From NCBI GenBank assembly GCA_963844865.1, contig CAWJPY010000008.1, positions 56,128-120,127 on the forward strand: a DNA stretch of 64,000 bases, written 5' to 3'. The translations under genes and the position numbers were made by a program. The notes under the pieces are model-generated. The model was not told the DNA's origin and did not search any database. It worked only from the letters and a program-made list of their open reading frames with translations. The DNA comes from CAWJPY01 sp963844865 (GTDB taxonomy: Bacteria > Acidobacteriota > Thermoanaerobaculia > Thermoanaerobaculales > Sulfomarinibacteraceae). Positions 17,117 through 27,057 of this stretch are shown piece after piece; position 1 is the stretch's first letter; each line of letters opens with the position of its first letter.

Positions 17117-19903
17117 TCAGTACCGCCGGCGGCCGCCCGGTCGACGATAGCTGTGTCCCTCGTCTTCGCTTCCGATGCGGATGGCGCCCGAGCTCTCGCA
17201 CTGGGCGCCGCCCGCGGTGGCGCTCATGGTCCAGTCGAAGATGCCACGGTCGGAGTAAGAGTGGCTCACCTCGTTCCCCTGGGCCGCGCTGCTGCCGTCA
17301 CCGAAGTCCCAGGAGAGCACGGGGGTGGGGCATCCCTCCCCCTGCGCCTCGCCGTGGAAGGTCACGGGTCGGCCCCGCCGGCCCCATCGCGGCACCTCTG
17401 CGGTGCAGGTCAGGGTGCAGGACGGCGCCGCCTGGATCTCGATGACGCCGGAGCGCGTGCAGGTGTCACCGTCCGCGGTCACCGTCAGGGTCCAGGTGTA
17501 GCTCCCGGCCGACGCATAGGTGTGCGTGGGGTTCTGCGAGCTCCCGTTCGGGCTGCCGTCGCCGAAGTCCCAGGTGTAGCTCACCTGGCCACCGCAGCTC
17601 GAGCTCCCCGTCGCCGAGAAGCTCACCGCCTCGCCGGCGGTCCCCGTCCCGGCACGGTCGCGCCGCACTCGACCGTGCAGGCGGGCGCCGCCTGGACCTC
17701 GATGACGCCGGAGCGCGTGCAGGTGCCGCCGTCCGCGGTTACCGTGAGGGTCCAGGTGTAGCTCCCGGCCGACGCGTAGGTGTGTGTGGGGTTCTGCGAG
17801 CTCCCGTTCGGGCTGCCGTCGCCGAAGTCCCAGGTGTAGCTCACCTGGCCGCCGCAGCTCGAGCTCCCCGTCGCCGAGAAGGTCACCGCCTCGCCGGCGG
17901 TCCCCGTCCCGGGCACGGTCGCGCCGCACTCAACCGTGCAGCCTGCGCCGCCTCCCACGTTCACGGTGACCGTCGCCAGGTTGGAGTCGGTGGAGCCGTC
18001 CCAGGCGGCGTAGGTGAAGGTCTCGGTGCCGGCTGAAGCCGGCCGGTGGGAAGTAGGTCGCCTGGCGTCCCATCAGGCCCACCGTGCCGTTGTGCGGGCT
18101 GGGAGACGATCCGGAGCTGGAGCGTGTCGCCGTCCGGATCCGACGCCTGGAGCGCGACGCCCACCGGCGTGACCCTGCGCGGTCGTCGCCGCGAGGTCGC
18201 TGACCACGGCCGGCTGGTTGCGGTTCCGGCTCTCCGAGCTCGGGCCGTTGTGGCAGGTGTAGCAGCCGATCTGGAAGCCGCGCCAGAAGGTCTTGTCGCC
18301 GAACTCGGTCCGCACTGCCCGATCGCCCTGGGCGCGCGAGAGCACGGTCCCGCGGTAGTCGGTGCCGTGGCACGCCTGGCACTGCTGCCGGTTGTGCTCG
18401 GCGGCCGACGTCGTGGCGGCTCACCCAGTCCTGCCCGACCGGGTGCATGCCGTGGGGACCGCCCGAGGTCGTCTGCGGCGTGGTCTGGTGGCAGGTGGTG
18501 CAGTCCACGAGGGTCCCCACGTGGCCCTGGAGCTGCAGGCTCTGCAGGTTGTCGTTGAGGTGGCTGGTGGGGAAGATCGCGTGGGTGGAGCCGTGGCAGG
18601 CCTCACACTGCAGCCCGCCGTGCCCCGTGGAGAAGCGGAACAGGGAGGTGCCGGCCATGGGCGTGTTGGGGTTGGTGGCGAAGGTTGAGTCCACCGCCTG
18701 CCGGTGCTGCCCGTTGCTGTCGAACGTGCTCGTGTACCGGATCTGCCCGTTGTTGTTGGTGGCGGTGCCGGTGTGGCACTGCTGGCAGGTGGGCTCGTCG
18801 AACCAGCCCGCCCTCCCGGTGGCGCCCACGTCGCTCATCACGCCGTGACAGCTCTGGCACTGCATGGCCAGGCTGCCGTCGCTGGCCACCGCGTTGCCCA
18901 TGGCGCCCCGCAGGCAGCGGGTCTCCGAGCCCGGGTGGCAGGTGTAGCAGGCGGTGCGGTTGTCCGAGGCGTTCAGCACCATCCCGTTGGCGGGGTTCAC
19001 CACCCCGGCGTGGGATGCGTGCAGGGCCTCGGTGAGGGGCTTCACGCCCGCCTGGCCCGTGCCCGGCAGCGCATTGGAGCCGTGGCAGGCGGCGCACAGC
19101 ACGGCGGTGCCGTCGCCGGTGGCGGTGGCGTACAGGCCCGACGAGTTGTACCCGGCACCGTTCAGCGCGGCCGCGAAGGCCGGGTTCCCGGCCTGCCTGT
19201 CATCGTGCAGGAGCAGGATGTTGAGCCGGAAGTCGCGCTCCGGATCCGGGTCGCTCACCCATCCCCCGTCGGGGCGGGCGGCACTTTCGGTTCCCGATCC
19301 GTGGCAGGCGATGCAGGTCATCTCGTCCGACACCGGCAACACGATGTCGGTCGTGGCCAGCACGTCGCCGCTGGCGTCGCGCGCCACCAGGTGCATGACC
19401 GGGTAGTAGTTCTTGTTGTGGCTGTCGTCATAGGGCGTCAGCGGGATCCCCTCCGCAGTGAACCACGACAGCTCCGGCTCGAAGTGCATCTCCTGCGGCT
19501 GGTTCGTCGCTCCCGGCATATTGAAGCCGGCCAGGCCCTCGTTGGTCGCCAGGTCGACGCCGAACAGGGCCAGCACATGGTCCCAGAAGTTGGTCTTTCC
19601 GGCGGAGGTGGTGTTGATCGACCCGTCCGGGTCCGCGATCCCCTCATACGTCACCGTGATGCCGGCGGCGGCCGTCACCAGCTCACCGTCCGGTCCCACG
19701 AGCTGGGCGTGGATCGTGTTGTAGGGAGGAAGGATGCTGAACACGCCGAAGTCCGCATCCATGCAGTGCATGCCCAGGTCGTTCCAGCCGATCAAGGTCC
19801 ACCCGCTCTGGGCGGCCGCCGGCGTCGCGACCACCAACAGACCCAACAGGATCACCACACCGGTCGTGAGTCCTGTCCACGTTCGCCTTCGGTCCGTCTT
19901 CAT
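17117..19903 (-). CDS. Secreted nonaheme cytochrome c with cadherin-like and PKD domains, about five frameshifts
   Basis: The reconstructed protein is about 928 residues. A Sec signal peptide is followed by the segment LIGWNDLGMHCMDADFGVF, then nine CxxCH haem sites in order: CIACH, CAACH, CYTCH, CQSCH, CQQCH, CEACH, CTTCH, CQACH, CYTCH. A cadherin/Big-like domain (ASDPDGDTLQLRIV, FTYAAWDGS) follows, then three PKD domains with YTWDFGDGSPNGSSQNPTHT and a diverged last copy SWDFGDGSSAAQG. Frame breaks lie near 18410, 18172, 18100, 18033 and 17653, so automated annotation would split it. It probably carries electrons in the periplasm or on the cell surface, with the PKD part as a spacer or adhesion module. 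The start has AGGAGGG upstream. Confidence 0.85.
17441..17960. repeat. Tandem near-identical PKD coding repeat, period 260-261
   Basis: Two consecutive units, starting at 17441 and 17701, are almost identical at the DNA level. They encode two 87-residue PKD domains with only a handful of base differences. The first unit lacks one G, which creates a frameshift near 17653. Confidence 0.85.
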
Positions 19904-20207
19904 GAAACCCTCCTTTCGCTATATGCGAAATTGGTGATACCACCATCACGTAATTGGTAATGGTTAGCAATAGCCGTCCGTGACCACGGTCACCAGCGAC
20001 GCATGTGCGCCCCTGACCACGTTTCCGTACTGTGACCCCGGTCCCCATTTCGGGCCGCGACACCCCCGGCCGAGACCGTGAGACCACCGAGAGCCGGCAC
20101 CGATCCCTGGCCCGGGGAGCAGCCTGGTCACGGGGCGGCGGGATCTGTCACACTTCCGCCTACAGAGCGGCAGCCTGGTCCAGAGGACGGACGGCGAGGA
20201 GCTCAAC
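19904..20207. promoter_or_regulatory. Divergent intergenic region with palindrome TGGTGATACCACCA
   Basis: This is the most AT-rich stretch of the area and separates the divergent cytochrome and glpD genes. The inverted repeat TGGTG-ATAC-CACCA at 19932-19945 lies about 30 bases ahead of the cytochrome start, a plausible operator. Further copies of GGTNACC words (GTGACCACGGTCACC near 19979) also form a palindrome. No gene is seen. Confidence 0.45.
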
Positions 20208-21810
20208 ATGGACAGACGACGGGCGCTCGAGGTGCTCGACGCCTTTCACGATCACTGGGACGTGCTCGTCATCGGCGGCGGGGCCACCGGCCTCGGCACG
20301 GCGGTGGACGCCGCCGCCCGTGGGTACCGCACCCTGCTCCTGGAGCAGAGCGACTTCGCGAAGGGCACCTCCAGCCGCAGCACGAAGCTGGTCCACGGGG
20401 GGGTGCGCTACCTCCGCCAGGGCAACGTGTCCCTGGTGCTGGAGGCGCTGCACGAGCGCGGGATCATGGCGCGCAACGCCCCCCACCTGGTCCGCAACCA
20501 GGCCTTCATCGTCCCCGTGTACGACTGGTGGGAGGGCCCCTTCTACGGCATCGGCCTGCAGGGTGTACGACATGCTCGCCGGCGATCTCGGCATCGCGCC
20601 GTCCAGGAACCTGTCCCGCGACGAGACCCTGGACCGCATCCCGAACCTGGAGGCCGAGGGCCTGCGGGGAGGCGTCATCTACTACGACGGCCAGTTCGAC
20701 GATGCGCGCCTCGCCGTCAATCTCGCCCAGACCGCCACCGAGCGCGGGGCGACCGTCCTCAACTACATGCCGGTCATCGGCCTGCTGAAGGCGGGCGGCA
20801 TGGTGGCCGGCGTGCGGGCGCGAGACGCCGAGTCCGACGCCACCTACGCGATCCACGCCCGGGTCGTGGTGAACGCCACCGGCGTGTTCACCGACCAGGT
20901 GCTGCGCATGGACGACGCCGACGCCCGATCCATCGTGTCACCGAGCCAGGGCACGCACCTCGTGCTGGGCAGGGAGTTTTTGCCCGGAGACACCGCGATC
21001 ATGGTGCCCCACACCACGGACGGCCGCGTCCTGTTCGCCGTGCCCTGGCACGACCGCGTCGTGCTCGGCACCACCGACGTGCCCATGACGGAGACGACCC
21101 TGGAGCCTCGCCCACTCCCCGAGGAGGTCGCCTTCATCCTCGACAACGCCGCCCGGTACATGACCAAGGACCCGACCCCGGGCGACGTCCTGAGCGCCTT
21201 CGCCGGCCTCCGGCCCCTCATCTCGTTGGGCGACGACGAGGATACCGCCAAGCTCTCCCGCGACCACTCGGTGCTGGTCTCTGCCTCCGGCCTGGTCACC
21301 ATCACCGGCGGCAAGTGGACCACCTACCGCAGGATGGCCCAGGACGCCGTGGACCGCGCCGCCATGGTTGGAGGGCTCCTCCCCCATCCCTGCACCACCG
21401 AGACCCTCAGGATCCACGGCTGGCTGGAGGATCCGGTCCCGGAGGACCCGCTGCGCCTCTACGGGGCCGACTCGCCGCAGCTGCGGGACCTCATGGACCG
21501 GGACTCCAGCCTCCGCAAGCGGGTCCACGACCGCCTGCCGCTCACCGGCGCCCAGGTGGTGTGGGCCGTGCGGCAGGAGATGGCCCGGACGGTGGAGGAC
21601 GTGCTCGCCCGTCGGTGCCGGGCCTTACTGCTGGACGCCGCGGCGGCCGTCGAGGCCGCGCCGGCGGTGGCCGCCCTCATGGCGCGCGAGCTGCGGCACG
21701 GTCGGCGCTGGCAGCGCGACCAGGTCGCGGCGTTCGCCGCCCTCGCGCAGGGCTACCGCGTCGAGCCTCCTGCGGTCGGATCTCCAGCTTCTTCCGAAGT
21801 GCCTGCCTGA
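20208..21810 (+). CDS. glpD: Aerobic glycerol-3-phosphate dehydrogenase, one frameshift
   Basis: This FAD-dependent membrane-associated enzyme oxidises glycerol 3-phosphate to dihydroxyacetone phosphate and feeds electrons to quinone. The N-terminal dinucleotide fold (WDVLVIGGGATGLGTAVDAA) is followed by the family signatures SSRSTKLVHGGVRYL and FAGLRPLI and the late LVTITGGKWTTYRRMA. The C-terminal DAO_C domain is present. Length after correction is about 534 residues, as usual. One extra G near 20562 breaks GLQVYDMLAG. GAGGAG lies before the ATG. No glpF or glpK neighbour is seen. Confidence 0.92.
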
Positions 21811-21881
21811 TCTCCGTCCCTGCCGCCGGCGGCACGCCACACCGCAGGGAATATCGCGGACGCGGTCCAGTTCTCTGGTAA

Positions 21882-21896
21882 TGAGAGCCATTCTCT
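21882..21896. promoter_or_regulatory. Fur-box-like palindrome ahead of the DUF3303-like gene
   Basis: TGAGAGCCATTCTCT fits a 7-1-7 dyad of the Fur type at most arms (GAGA paired with TCTC). It lies 16 bases before the start of the small gene. Similarity to the Fur consensus is partial. Confidence 0.3.
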
Positions 21897-21912
21897 AGAA
21901 TGGAGGTTGGGT

Positions 21913-22179
21913 ATGCAGTTCATGGTTCAGTTCACTCTGAGGCCCGCCAGCCGCTCCACGGCGACCCCGCGCCTCACCACGGCCGGGGGGCCGCCCCCCG
22001 ATGGGATCACCATGATCGGTGGATGGCACAGCGCGATCATGGGCGAGGGCTTCAACCTGGTGGAGACCGACGACATCGAGGCACTGGCCGGCTGGTGCGC
22101 CCAACGGGCGGACCGCAGCTCGTTCAAGATCGTGCCCGTCCTCAGCGACCGGGAGGCACGGGAGGCGGCGTCCCGCTGA
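21913..22179 (+). CDS. DUF3303-like small protein
   Basis: The 88-residue protein starts MQFMVQFTLRPASR. It has the pattern of small ferredoxin-like DUF3303 proteins: a first strand, then MIGGWHSAIMGEGFNLVET, DDIEALAGWCAQRAD, and a last strand FKIVPVLSDREA. Function is unknown. TGGAGG lies immediately upstream of this ATG, which is why I prefer it to the TTG two codons earlier. Confidence 0.7.
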   Translation: MQFMVQFTLRPASRSTATPRLTTAGGPPPDGITMIGGWHSAIMGEGFNLVETDDIEALAGWCAQRADRSSFKIVPVLSDREAREAASR

Positions 22180-22379
22180 GGATGCGGCGCCCACACACAG
22201 CACGGACGGTGCGCTGACGCCGGAGCTGAGAAGGGGAAATTCTTGTAGCCCCTGGCGCGACCGGACCTCACGGCACACGGTCAGCCGCGGCCGCGGTTGA
22301 TCGCTCGCGCTGGCTGCCGTCGCTGACTGGCGACGCCGTCGCGGCTCCTGACCGCGGTCCCGGGGCGTTCCCCGTCCGC

Positions 22380-24566
22380 TCAGGCCCCGCAGTGGTCGGG
22401 GCACGCCGGCTGCACCCCCATCTCCCGGAGCAGCCCGTCGGCGTGCTCCAGACGATCCAGCGTCCACAGCAGGTAGCGCACGTCGACGTGGATGGAGCGC
22501 GTCACCGCCGGCAGGAAGTCCCAGTCGGAGATCATGCTCTCCCAGTTGCCGTCGAAGAGCAGCCCCACCAGCCGTCCCCTGGCATCCAGGGTGGCCGACC
22601 CGGAGTTGCCGCCCGTGGTATCCACGTCGGACAGGAAGTCCACCGGCAGCGAGCCGACCTCCTTGGACTCGTAGAGGCCGTAGTCGCGGGAGGCGATGGC
22701 CGCGAGCAGCGGCGCCGGAGCGTCGAACGGCGGCGTCCCCGTGGCCTTCTCCGCCACGCCCTCGGCCGTCGTGAAGGGGAGGTAGGCGACGGCGTCCGCG
22801 GGGTGATACCCCTGCACGGTGCCGAAGGTCACGCGCAGCGTCCCGTTGGCGTCGGGGTACACCTCCGTGCCCTGCGCCTGCTCGTACGCCAGCAACGCCT
22901 CCTCGAAGCGGGGCCGCGCCTCCAGCAGCCGACCCTCGACCGCGTCGTCCTCGTCCTCGAGACGCAGGTTGGTGTCGTACATGGCGACCGCGAGCTGAAC
23001 GAAGGGATCCTCGCTGGCCTCCAGGGTCGCCCGATCGGCGTCGAGGAGGGCCAGCCGGTGGGCCTTGTTCCCCAGGGCGGTGCCGGCGTACGCCGCGTCG
23101 AGGCGGGCTTTGATGACCGCCGTCGGGTCGCTCCCCTGCGCCAGGCCGAGCCAGCGGTCCAGCACCTGCAAATGCTCCCCCGCCGGAAGGGCCGCGTAGT
23201 GCTCCAGGGAGCGAGCCAGCAGGGCCTCGTCGACCCGGGCATCGTGGCTGCGCGCGGCCCGCGCCACCCGTGCCCGGATGCGGGCCATGTCGCGCTCCTG
23301 GTACCCGAGCTTGCGCTGGCCGTCCGGCTTCTCGCGCTCCCGGGCGAGGCGGTGGGCGGTGGTGGCCGCCGACACGAGCTGGTTGTAGCGCAGGGAGCCG
23401 AGCGCCAGGTCGCGCTCGCGGTGGGCCCGCCCCTCCTGGAGGACCCCCTCCAGGTCCTGGACTGCGTCGCCCCACCGGGCGGTGCGCTGCGGATCGGCGG
23501 CGATCCACTTCTGGAGGTCGGCCTCCAGGGCCCGCTTGCGCGCCACAGAGGTGGAGCGTGCGAAGCCGGCGACCATCCCCTGGGCGTTCTTCATGCGGTT
23601 GTTGATGCCGGCCACCGTGGCGGCGTACGCGAGCGCCGCCTGGGGCCGTCCGGCGGTCTCCCGGTCGATGACCTGGAGCTGCTCCTCCGACCGCGCCACC
23701 CGCTGGGGGTAGGTCCACTGGATGGCCTCCTCGACCTCCGACGCGAGCCGATAGCGGTTGGTCCGCCCCGGGAAGCCCGCCACCATCACGAAGTCGCCGC
23801 TGCTCACTCCCTCGGTACCGATCCGCAGCCAGTGCGCGGGGCGGTAGGGCACGTTTCCAGGCGACGGATCGGCGGGCAGGCCGTCGGGCCCGACGTAGGC
23901 GCGGTACATGGAGAAGTCGCCGGTGTGGCGGGGCCACATCCAGTTGTCGACGTCACCCCCGTACTTGCCGATGGAGGACGGCGGCGCGTACACCAGGCGC
24001 ACGTCCCGGATCGCGAGCTGGTCATAGAGGCGATACTGCAGGCCGCCGTAGAAGGAGGCCACCTTGCAGCGGTGACCGGGCGCGGCCTCGCACTCCGCGA
24101 TGAGGTTCTTCTCGGCGTCCTCGAGGGCGGTGACACGGGCCTTCCCGTGGACGTCGGCCGACGCGGCCTGCATCCGTCCGGTGACATCGGAGACCGCGAG
24201 GGTCACGTACACCCGGGAGCCGGGCGCCGCCGGCAGCTCCTCCCCCCGCTCCCGCGCCAAGAACCCTTCCTGGAGGAGGTTGCGCTCGGGCGTGGAGTTG
24301 TACTGGATGGTGCCGTAGGCACAGTGGTGATTGGTCACCACCAACCCCTCCGGCGAGATGAACGACGCCGAGCACCCACCCAGGGACACGATGGCGCCCA
24401 TGGGATCTCCGGTGACGTCGGCAAGCGTCTCGGGCGCGACCTCGAGTCCCGCCGCCCTCAGACGAGCGCCAATCTTCGGAAGCTGCTCGGGAAGCCACAT
24501 GCCCTCCACGGCCCAGCCGAGCGGGGCCGCAGTGACCGCCAGAAGGAAGAGTATCGTTGCCCGCAT
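22380..24566 (-). CDS. S46-family dipeptidyl peptidase (DPP7-like)
   Basis: The 728-residue intact protein has a Sec signal peptide (ILFLLAVTAAPLGWAVEG). It is a full S46 exopeptidase, a chymotrypsin-fold enzyme that releases dipeptides in the periplasm. The triad is visible: His in VVTNHHCAYGTIQ (about residue 81), Asp in GKYGGDVDNWMWPRHTGDF and Ser near 655 in TTGGNSGSATLD. The specificity segment reads LFDGNWESM, with Gly where Glu/Asp-specific DPP11 enzymes have Arg; this suggests DPP7-like cleavage after hydrophobic residues. GGAGGG precedes the ATG; a GTG upstream overlaps that ribosome site. With the M28 peptidase on the other side of the gap it suggests peptide scavenging. Confidence 0.93.
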   Translation of the reverse strand: MRATILFLLAVTAAPLGWAVEGMWLPEQLPKIGARLRAAGLEVAPETLADVTGDPMGAIVSLGGCSASFISPEGLVVTNHHCAYGTIQYNSTPERNLLQEGFLARERGEELPAAPGSRVYVTLAVSDVTGRMQAASADVHGKARVTALEDAEKNLIAECEAAPGHRCKVASFYGGLQYRLYDQLAIRDVRLVYAPPSSIGKYGGDVDNWMWPRHTGDFSMYRAYVGPDGLPADPSPGNVPYRPAHWLRIGTEGVSSGDFVMVAGFPGRTNRYRLASEVEEAIQWTYPQRVARSEEQLQVIDRETAGRPQAALAYAATVAGINNRMKNAQGMVAGFARSTSVARKRALEADLQKWIAADPQRTARWGDAVQDLEGVLQEGRAHRERDLALGSLRYNQLVSAATTAHRLAREREKPDGQRKLGYQERDMARIRARVARAARSHDARVDEALLARSLEHYAALPAGEHLQVLDRWLGLAQGSDPTAVIKARLDAAYAGTALGNKAHRLALLDADRATLEASEDPFVQLAVAMYDTNLRLEDEDDAVEGRLLEARPRFEEALLAYEQAQGTEVYPDANGTLRVTFGTVQGYHPADAVAYLPFTTAEGVAEKATGTPPFDAPAPLLAAIASRDYGLYESKEVGSLPVDFLSDVDTTGGNSGSATLDARGRLVGLLFDGNWESMISDWDFLPAVTRSIHVDVRYLLWTLDRLEHADGLLREMGVQPACPDHCGA

Positions 24567-24964
24567 TGAGACGCCCTCCACGATCTCGATATGGCGCCGT
24601 TGTCGACACCGCCCGCCACTCTAGCAGAGCGGTGGAGGGCGAGGCCGGCTCCTACGCTCGACCCTGTGACGGAGGCCACCGTGCGGGACGGCGCCGCGCC
24701 TGCTCCCCTGAGGAGCCTCGCGCTCGATCCGGGTGATGTCTCATGCGCTGCCAGGGAGTCACTCGGAGACGGTGGGCCGATTCGGCCCAGGCGACATGCT
24801 GAGCACGGCGCGCGGCAGGCGATGGATCTGTGCCGCCGTCACACGGCCTCAGCCTCCACGGCACCGAGACGCTCGGTGACGAGGAGCGGTCCGTCCTCGG
24901 AACCCCGCGCTGCCCTGCTATGATCCGGGGGCATGACGCCTGAGCGCGAGGAAGTGAGGCGGTG
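24567..24964. other. Divergent gap between the two peptidase genes
   Basis: No convincing gene. A small hairpin (CCGCCACTCT with AGAGCGGTGG) lies near 24609-24632. TATGAT at 24919-24924 could be a -10 element for the M28 gene, without a clear -35. Nothing else stands out. Confidence 0.45.
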
Positions 24965-26656
24965 ATGAGAAAACTGATCGTGGCCGGCTGTGCCGTCCTG
25001 GTTGCTGCGAGCTGCGGAGCCCCGTCCCCTACTCCGAGCGGCACCTCTGCCGCGCTGGATCTGCCAGCCGGTTGGAAGACCGCCGCCCAGTCCATCGCTG
25101 CCGAGCAGATGCTCCTCGATGTCACCCGGCTCGCCAGCGACGACTTCGAAGGGCGGCTGCCGGGCACCGAGGGTGATCGCCGCGCCCGCGCCTACCTCAC
25201 CGACCGCCTGCGGGGGATGGGCTACGGGCCCGCCTTCGCCGACGGCAGCTACGAGCAGCCGGTCCCCATCGTGGGCCTCACCTCGAAGATGCCGGATGAG
25301 TGGACCTTCCACGGCCCCGACGGCGCCGGGGTGAGCTTCCCCTTCGGGGACTCCTACATGGGCGCGTCCGGCGTGCAGCAGGACCAGGTCGCCATCGACG
25401 ACGCCCAGGTGGTCTTCGTGGGCTACGGCATCCAGGCGCCCGAGGAGGGCTGGGACGACTACAAGGGGGCTGACCTGAAGGGCAAGGTCCTCCTCATGCT
25501 CAACGACGACCCGGACTGGGACCCCGACCTCTTCGCCGGCGAGCGCAAGCTCTACTACGGCCGCTGGGACTACAAGTACGAAAGCGCCGCCCGCCAGGGC
25601 GCCGCGGCCGCCGTCATCATCCACACCACGCCGTCCGCGGGGTACCCCTGGGAGGTCGTCCGCACCGGCTGGAGCGGTGAACAGTTCGAGCTCGCCGCCG
25701 GGGACGAGCCGCGTCTCCAGCTCAAGGCGTGGCTGACCGAGGACGCCGCTCGCCGACTGGTCGCGCTGACCGGCCACGACCTCGATGCCCTCATCGAGGC
25801 GGCCCACACCCGTGGCTTCGAGCCCGTCGCGCTCGGCGCCACCACCTCCATCCACTTCCCCGTGCAGGTGAAGCAGACCGCGAGCGCCAACGTCGGCGGC
25901 CTCCTGCGCGGATCAGATCCCGAGGTGGCCGACCAGGTGGTGGTCTTCTCGGCCCACCACGACCACTTCGGCATCGGCCGTCCCGATGACACCGGCGACG
26001 CGATCTACAACGGGGCCCTGGACAACGGGGTCGCCATGGCCGAGGGGCTGGCCGTGGCCAACGCCTTCACCAAGCTCCCCGAGCCGCCCCGGCGGAGCAT
26101 CCTGGTGCTCTTCGTGGCCGCGGAGGAGCAGGGGCTCCTGGGCTCGAGCTACTTCGTACACAGCGGCGCCTACGAGCCCGCGAAGATGGTCGCGGACGTC
26201 AACTTCGAGCTCGGCAACGTGTGGGGCAAGACCAAGGACGTCATGGTCTACGGTCTCGGCAAGTCCTCCCTGGACGACCTGGTGACGGCGGCCGCTCGGC
26301 GCCAGGACAGGGTGGTCACGGCCGAGCAGGACGTCCACGCCGGCTGGTTCTACCGCTCCGACCAGCTCAGCTTCGCCCAGGTCGGCGTGCCCGCCATCTG
26401 GTTCAAGTCGGGCGTCGACTTCGTCGGCCGGCCGGCAGGCTGGGGCGAGGCCCGCTACGCGGAGTGGATCGACAAGCACTACCACCGGCCCAGCGACGAA
26501 GTCCGCCCCGACTGGGTTCTGGACGGCCTCGTGGAGGACGCCCGCCTGGCCTTCGCCGTCGGGGCCTCGGTGGCCACCAGCGACCAGACTCCCACCTGGA
26601 ACCGGGGGGACGAGTTCGAGGCCGAGCGTCTGCAGTCTCTAGGAGCGGCAGAGTAG
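24965..26656 (+). CDS. M28-family metallopeptidase lipoprotein
   Basis: The 563-residue protein has a lipoprotein signal (LIVAGCAVLVAASCG, lipobox AASC). A PA-like insert domain around residues 110-210 is followed by the zinc peptidase domain. Zinc ligands are visible: His in FSAHHDHFG, Asp in GALDNGVAMAEGL, Glu in FVAAEEQGLLG, an acidic residue in VNFELGN (Glu where many members have Asp) and His in KHYHRPSDEVRPDW. Enzymes of this group are aminopeptidases at the outer or inner membrane surface. The gene is intact and diverges from the S46 peptidase. AGGAAGTGAGG lies upstream; a GTG codon directly before the ATG is an alternative start. Confidence 0.9.
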   Translation: MRKLIVAGCAVLVAASCGAPSPTPSGTSAALDLPAGWKTAAQSIAAEQMLLDVTRLASDDFEGRLPGTEGDRRARAYLTDRLRGMGYGPAFADGSYEQPVPIVGLTSKMPDEWTFHGPDGAGVSFPFGDSYMGASGVQQDQVAIDDAQVVFVGYGIQAPEEGWDDYKGADLKGKVLLMLNDDPDWDPDLFAGERKLYYGRWDYKYESAARQGAAAAVIIHTTPSAGYPWEVVRTGWSGEQFELAAGDEPRLQLKAWLTEDAARRLVALTGHDLDALIEAAHTRGFEPVALGATTSIHFPVQVKQTASANVGGLLRGSDPEVADQVVVFSAHHDHFGIGRPDDTGDAIYNGALDNGVAMAEGLAVANAFTKLPEPPRRSILVLFVAAEEQGLLGSSYFVHSGAYEPAKMVADVNFELGNVWGKTKDVMVYGLGKSSLDDLVTAAARRQDRVVTAEQDVHAGWFYRSDQLSFAQVGVPAIWFKSGVDFVGRPAGWGEARYAEWIDKHYHRPSDEVRPDWVLDGLVEDARLAFAVGASVATSDQTPTWNRGDEFEAERLQSLGAAE

Positions 26657-26739
26657 CTCCCATCCGCGCCCGCAGTCGGAGGCGGTGACGGCGCCCGACG
26701 CGCCGCGGTATCTCACGCTTCGGGCACGGGAGAGGGCGA

Positions 26740-26820
26740 GCCAGGCACCGTGGAAGATGCAGCGCACGGGCTTCTCGGAGCAGTCGCGACGGTGCCTGGC
26801 ACGCTCTCTGGTGCTCCCGA
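26740..26820 (+). repeat. 81-base hairpin repeat with GCCAGGCAC arms, copy 2
   Basis: GCCAGGCACCG near the left end pairs with GGTGCCTGGCAC, followed by CTCTCTGGTGCTCCCGA. It has the same length and end sequence as the copy at 7100-7180, with an unrelated loop. Confidence 0.75.
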
Positions 26821-26876
26821 GTCCTCACGCCCCTGAGCGTGCTGCCCCGCTTGGTGCTCGCCGTCCCTGCGATCCG

Positions 26877-27053
26877 TCAGTCGCCGGCGCCACCCTCGTC
26901 GGAACGGTACTCGAGGAGGTCTCCCGGCGTGCACTCGAGCACCCGGCAGAGGCTGTCCAGGGTCGAGAAACGGATCGCCCGCGCCTTGCCGGTCTTCAGG
27001 ACGGAGAGGTTCTGGGGCGAGGTCCCGTCCCGGTGGGCGAGCTGCAGCGGCAG
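26877..27053 (-). pseudogene. XRE-family HTH regulator lacking its N-terminal helix
   Basis: The frame reads LQLAHRDGTSPQNLSVLKTG, then KARAIRFSTLDSLCRVLECT and PGDLLEYRSDEGG. This matches the second half of the HTH_26/YozG-type Cro-CI regulators. Those normally start with a helix of about 20 residues and a Met, which is absent here: the Nramp stop codon lies where the regulator should begin. No ATG, GTG or TTG gives a proper start. It is either a decayed gene truncated against the transporter gene or the victim of a deletion in the assembly. The adjacent transporter would be a natural target of the intact regulator. Confidence 0.6.
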
Positions 27054-27057
27054 TCCG

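Noticed and set aside
22392..24569. 725-codon open frame opposite the S46 peptidase
   Set aside because: The S46 gene has signal peptide, triad and ribosome site. The opposite frame is compositionally odd and domain-free.
24839..25855. Open frame opposite the M28 peptidase
   Set aside because: The M28 gene has lipobox and zinc ligands; the reverse frame has no domain and crosses the intergenic gap.
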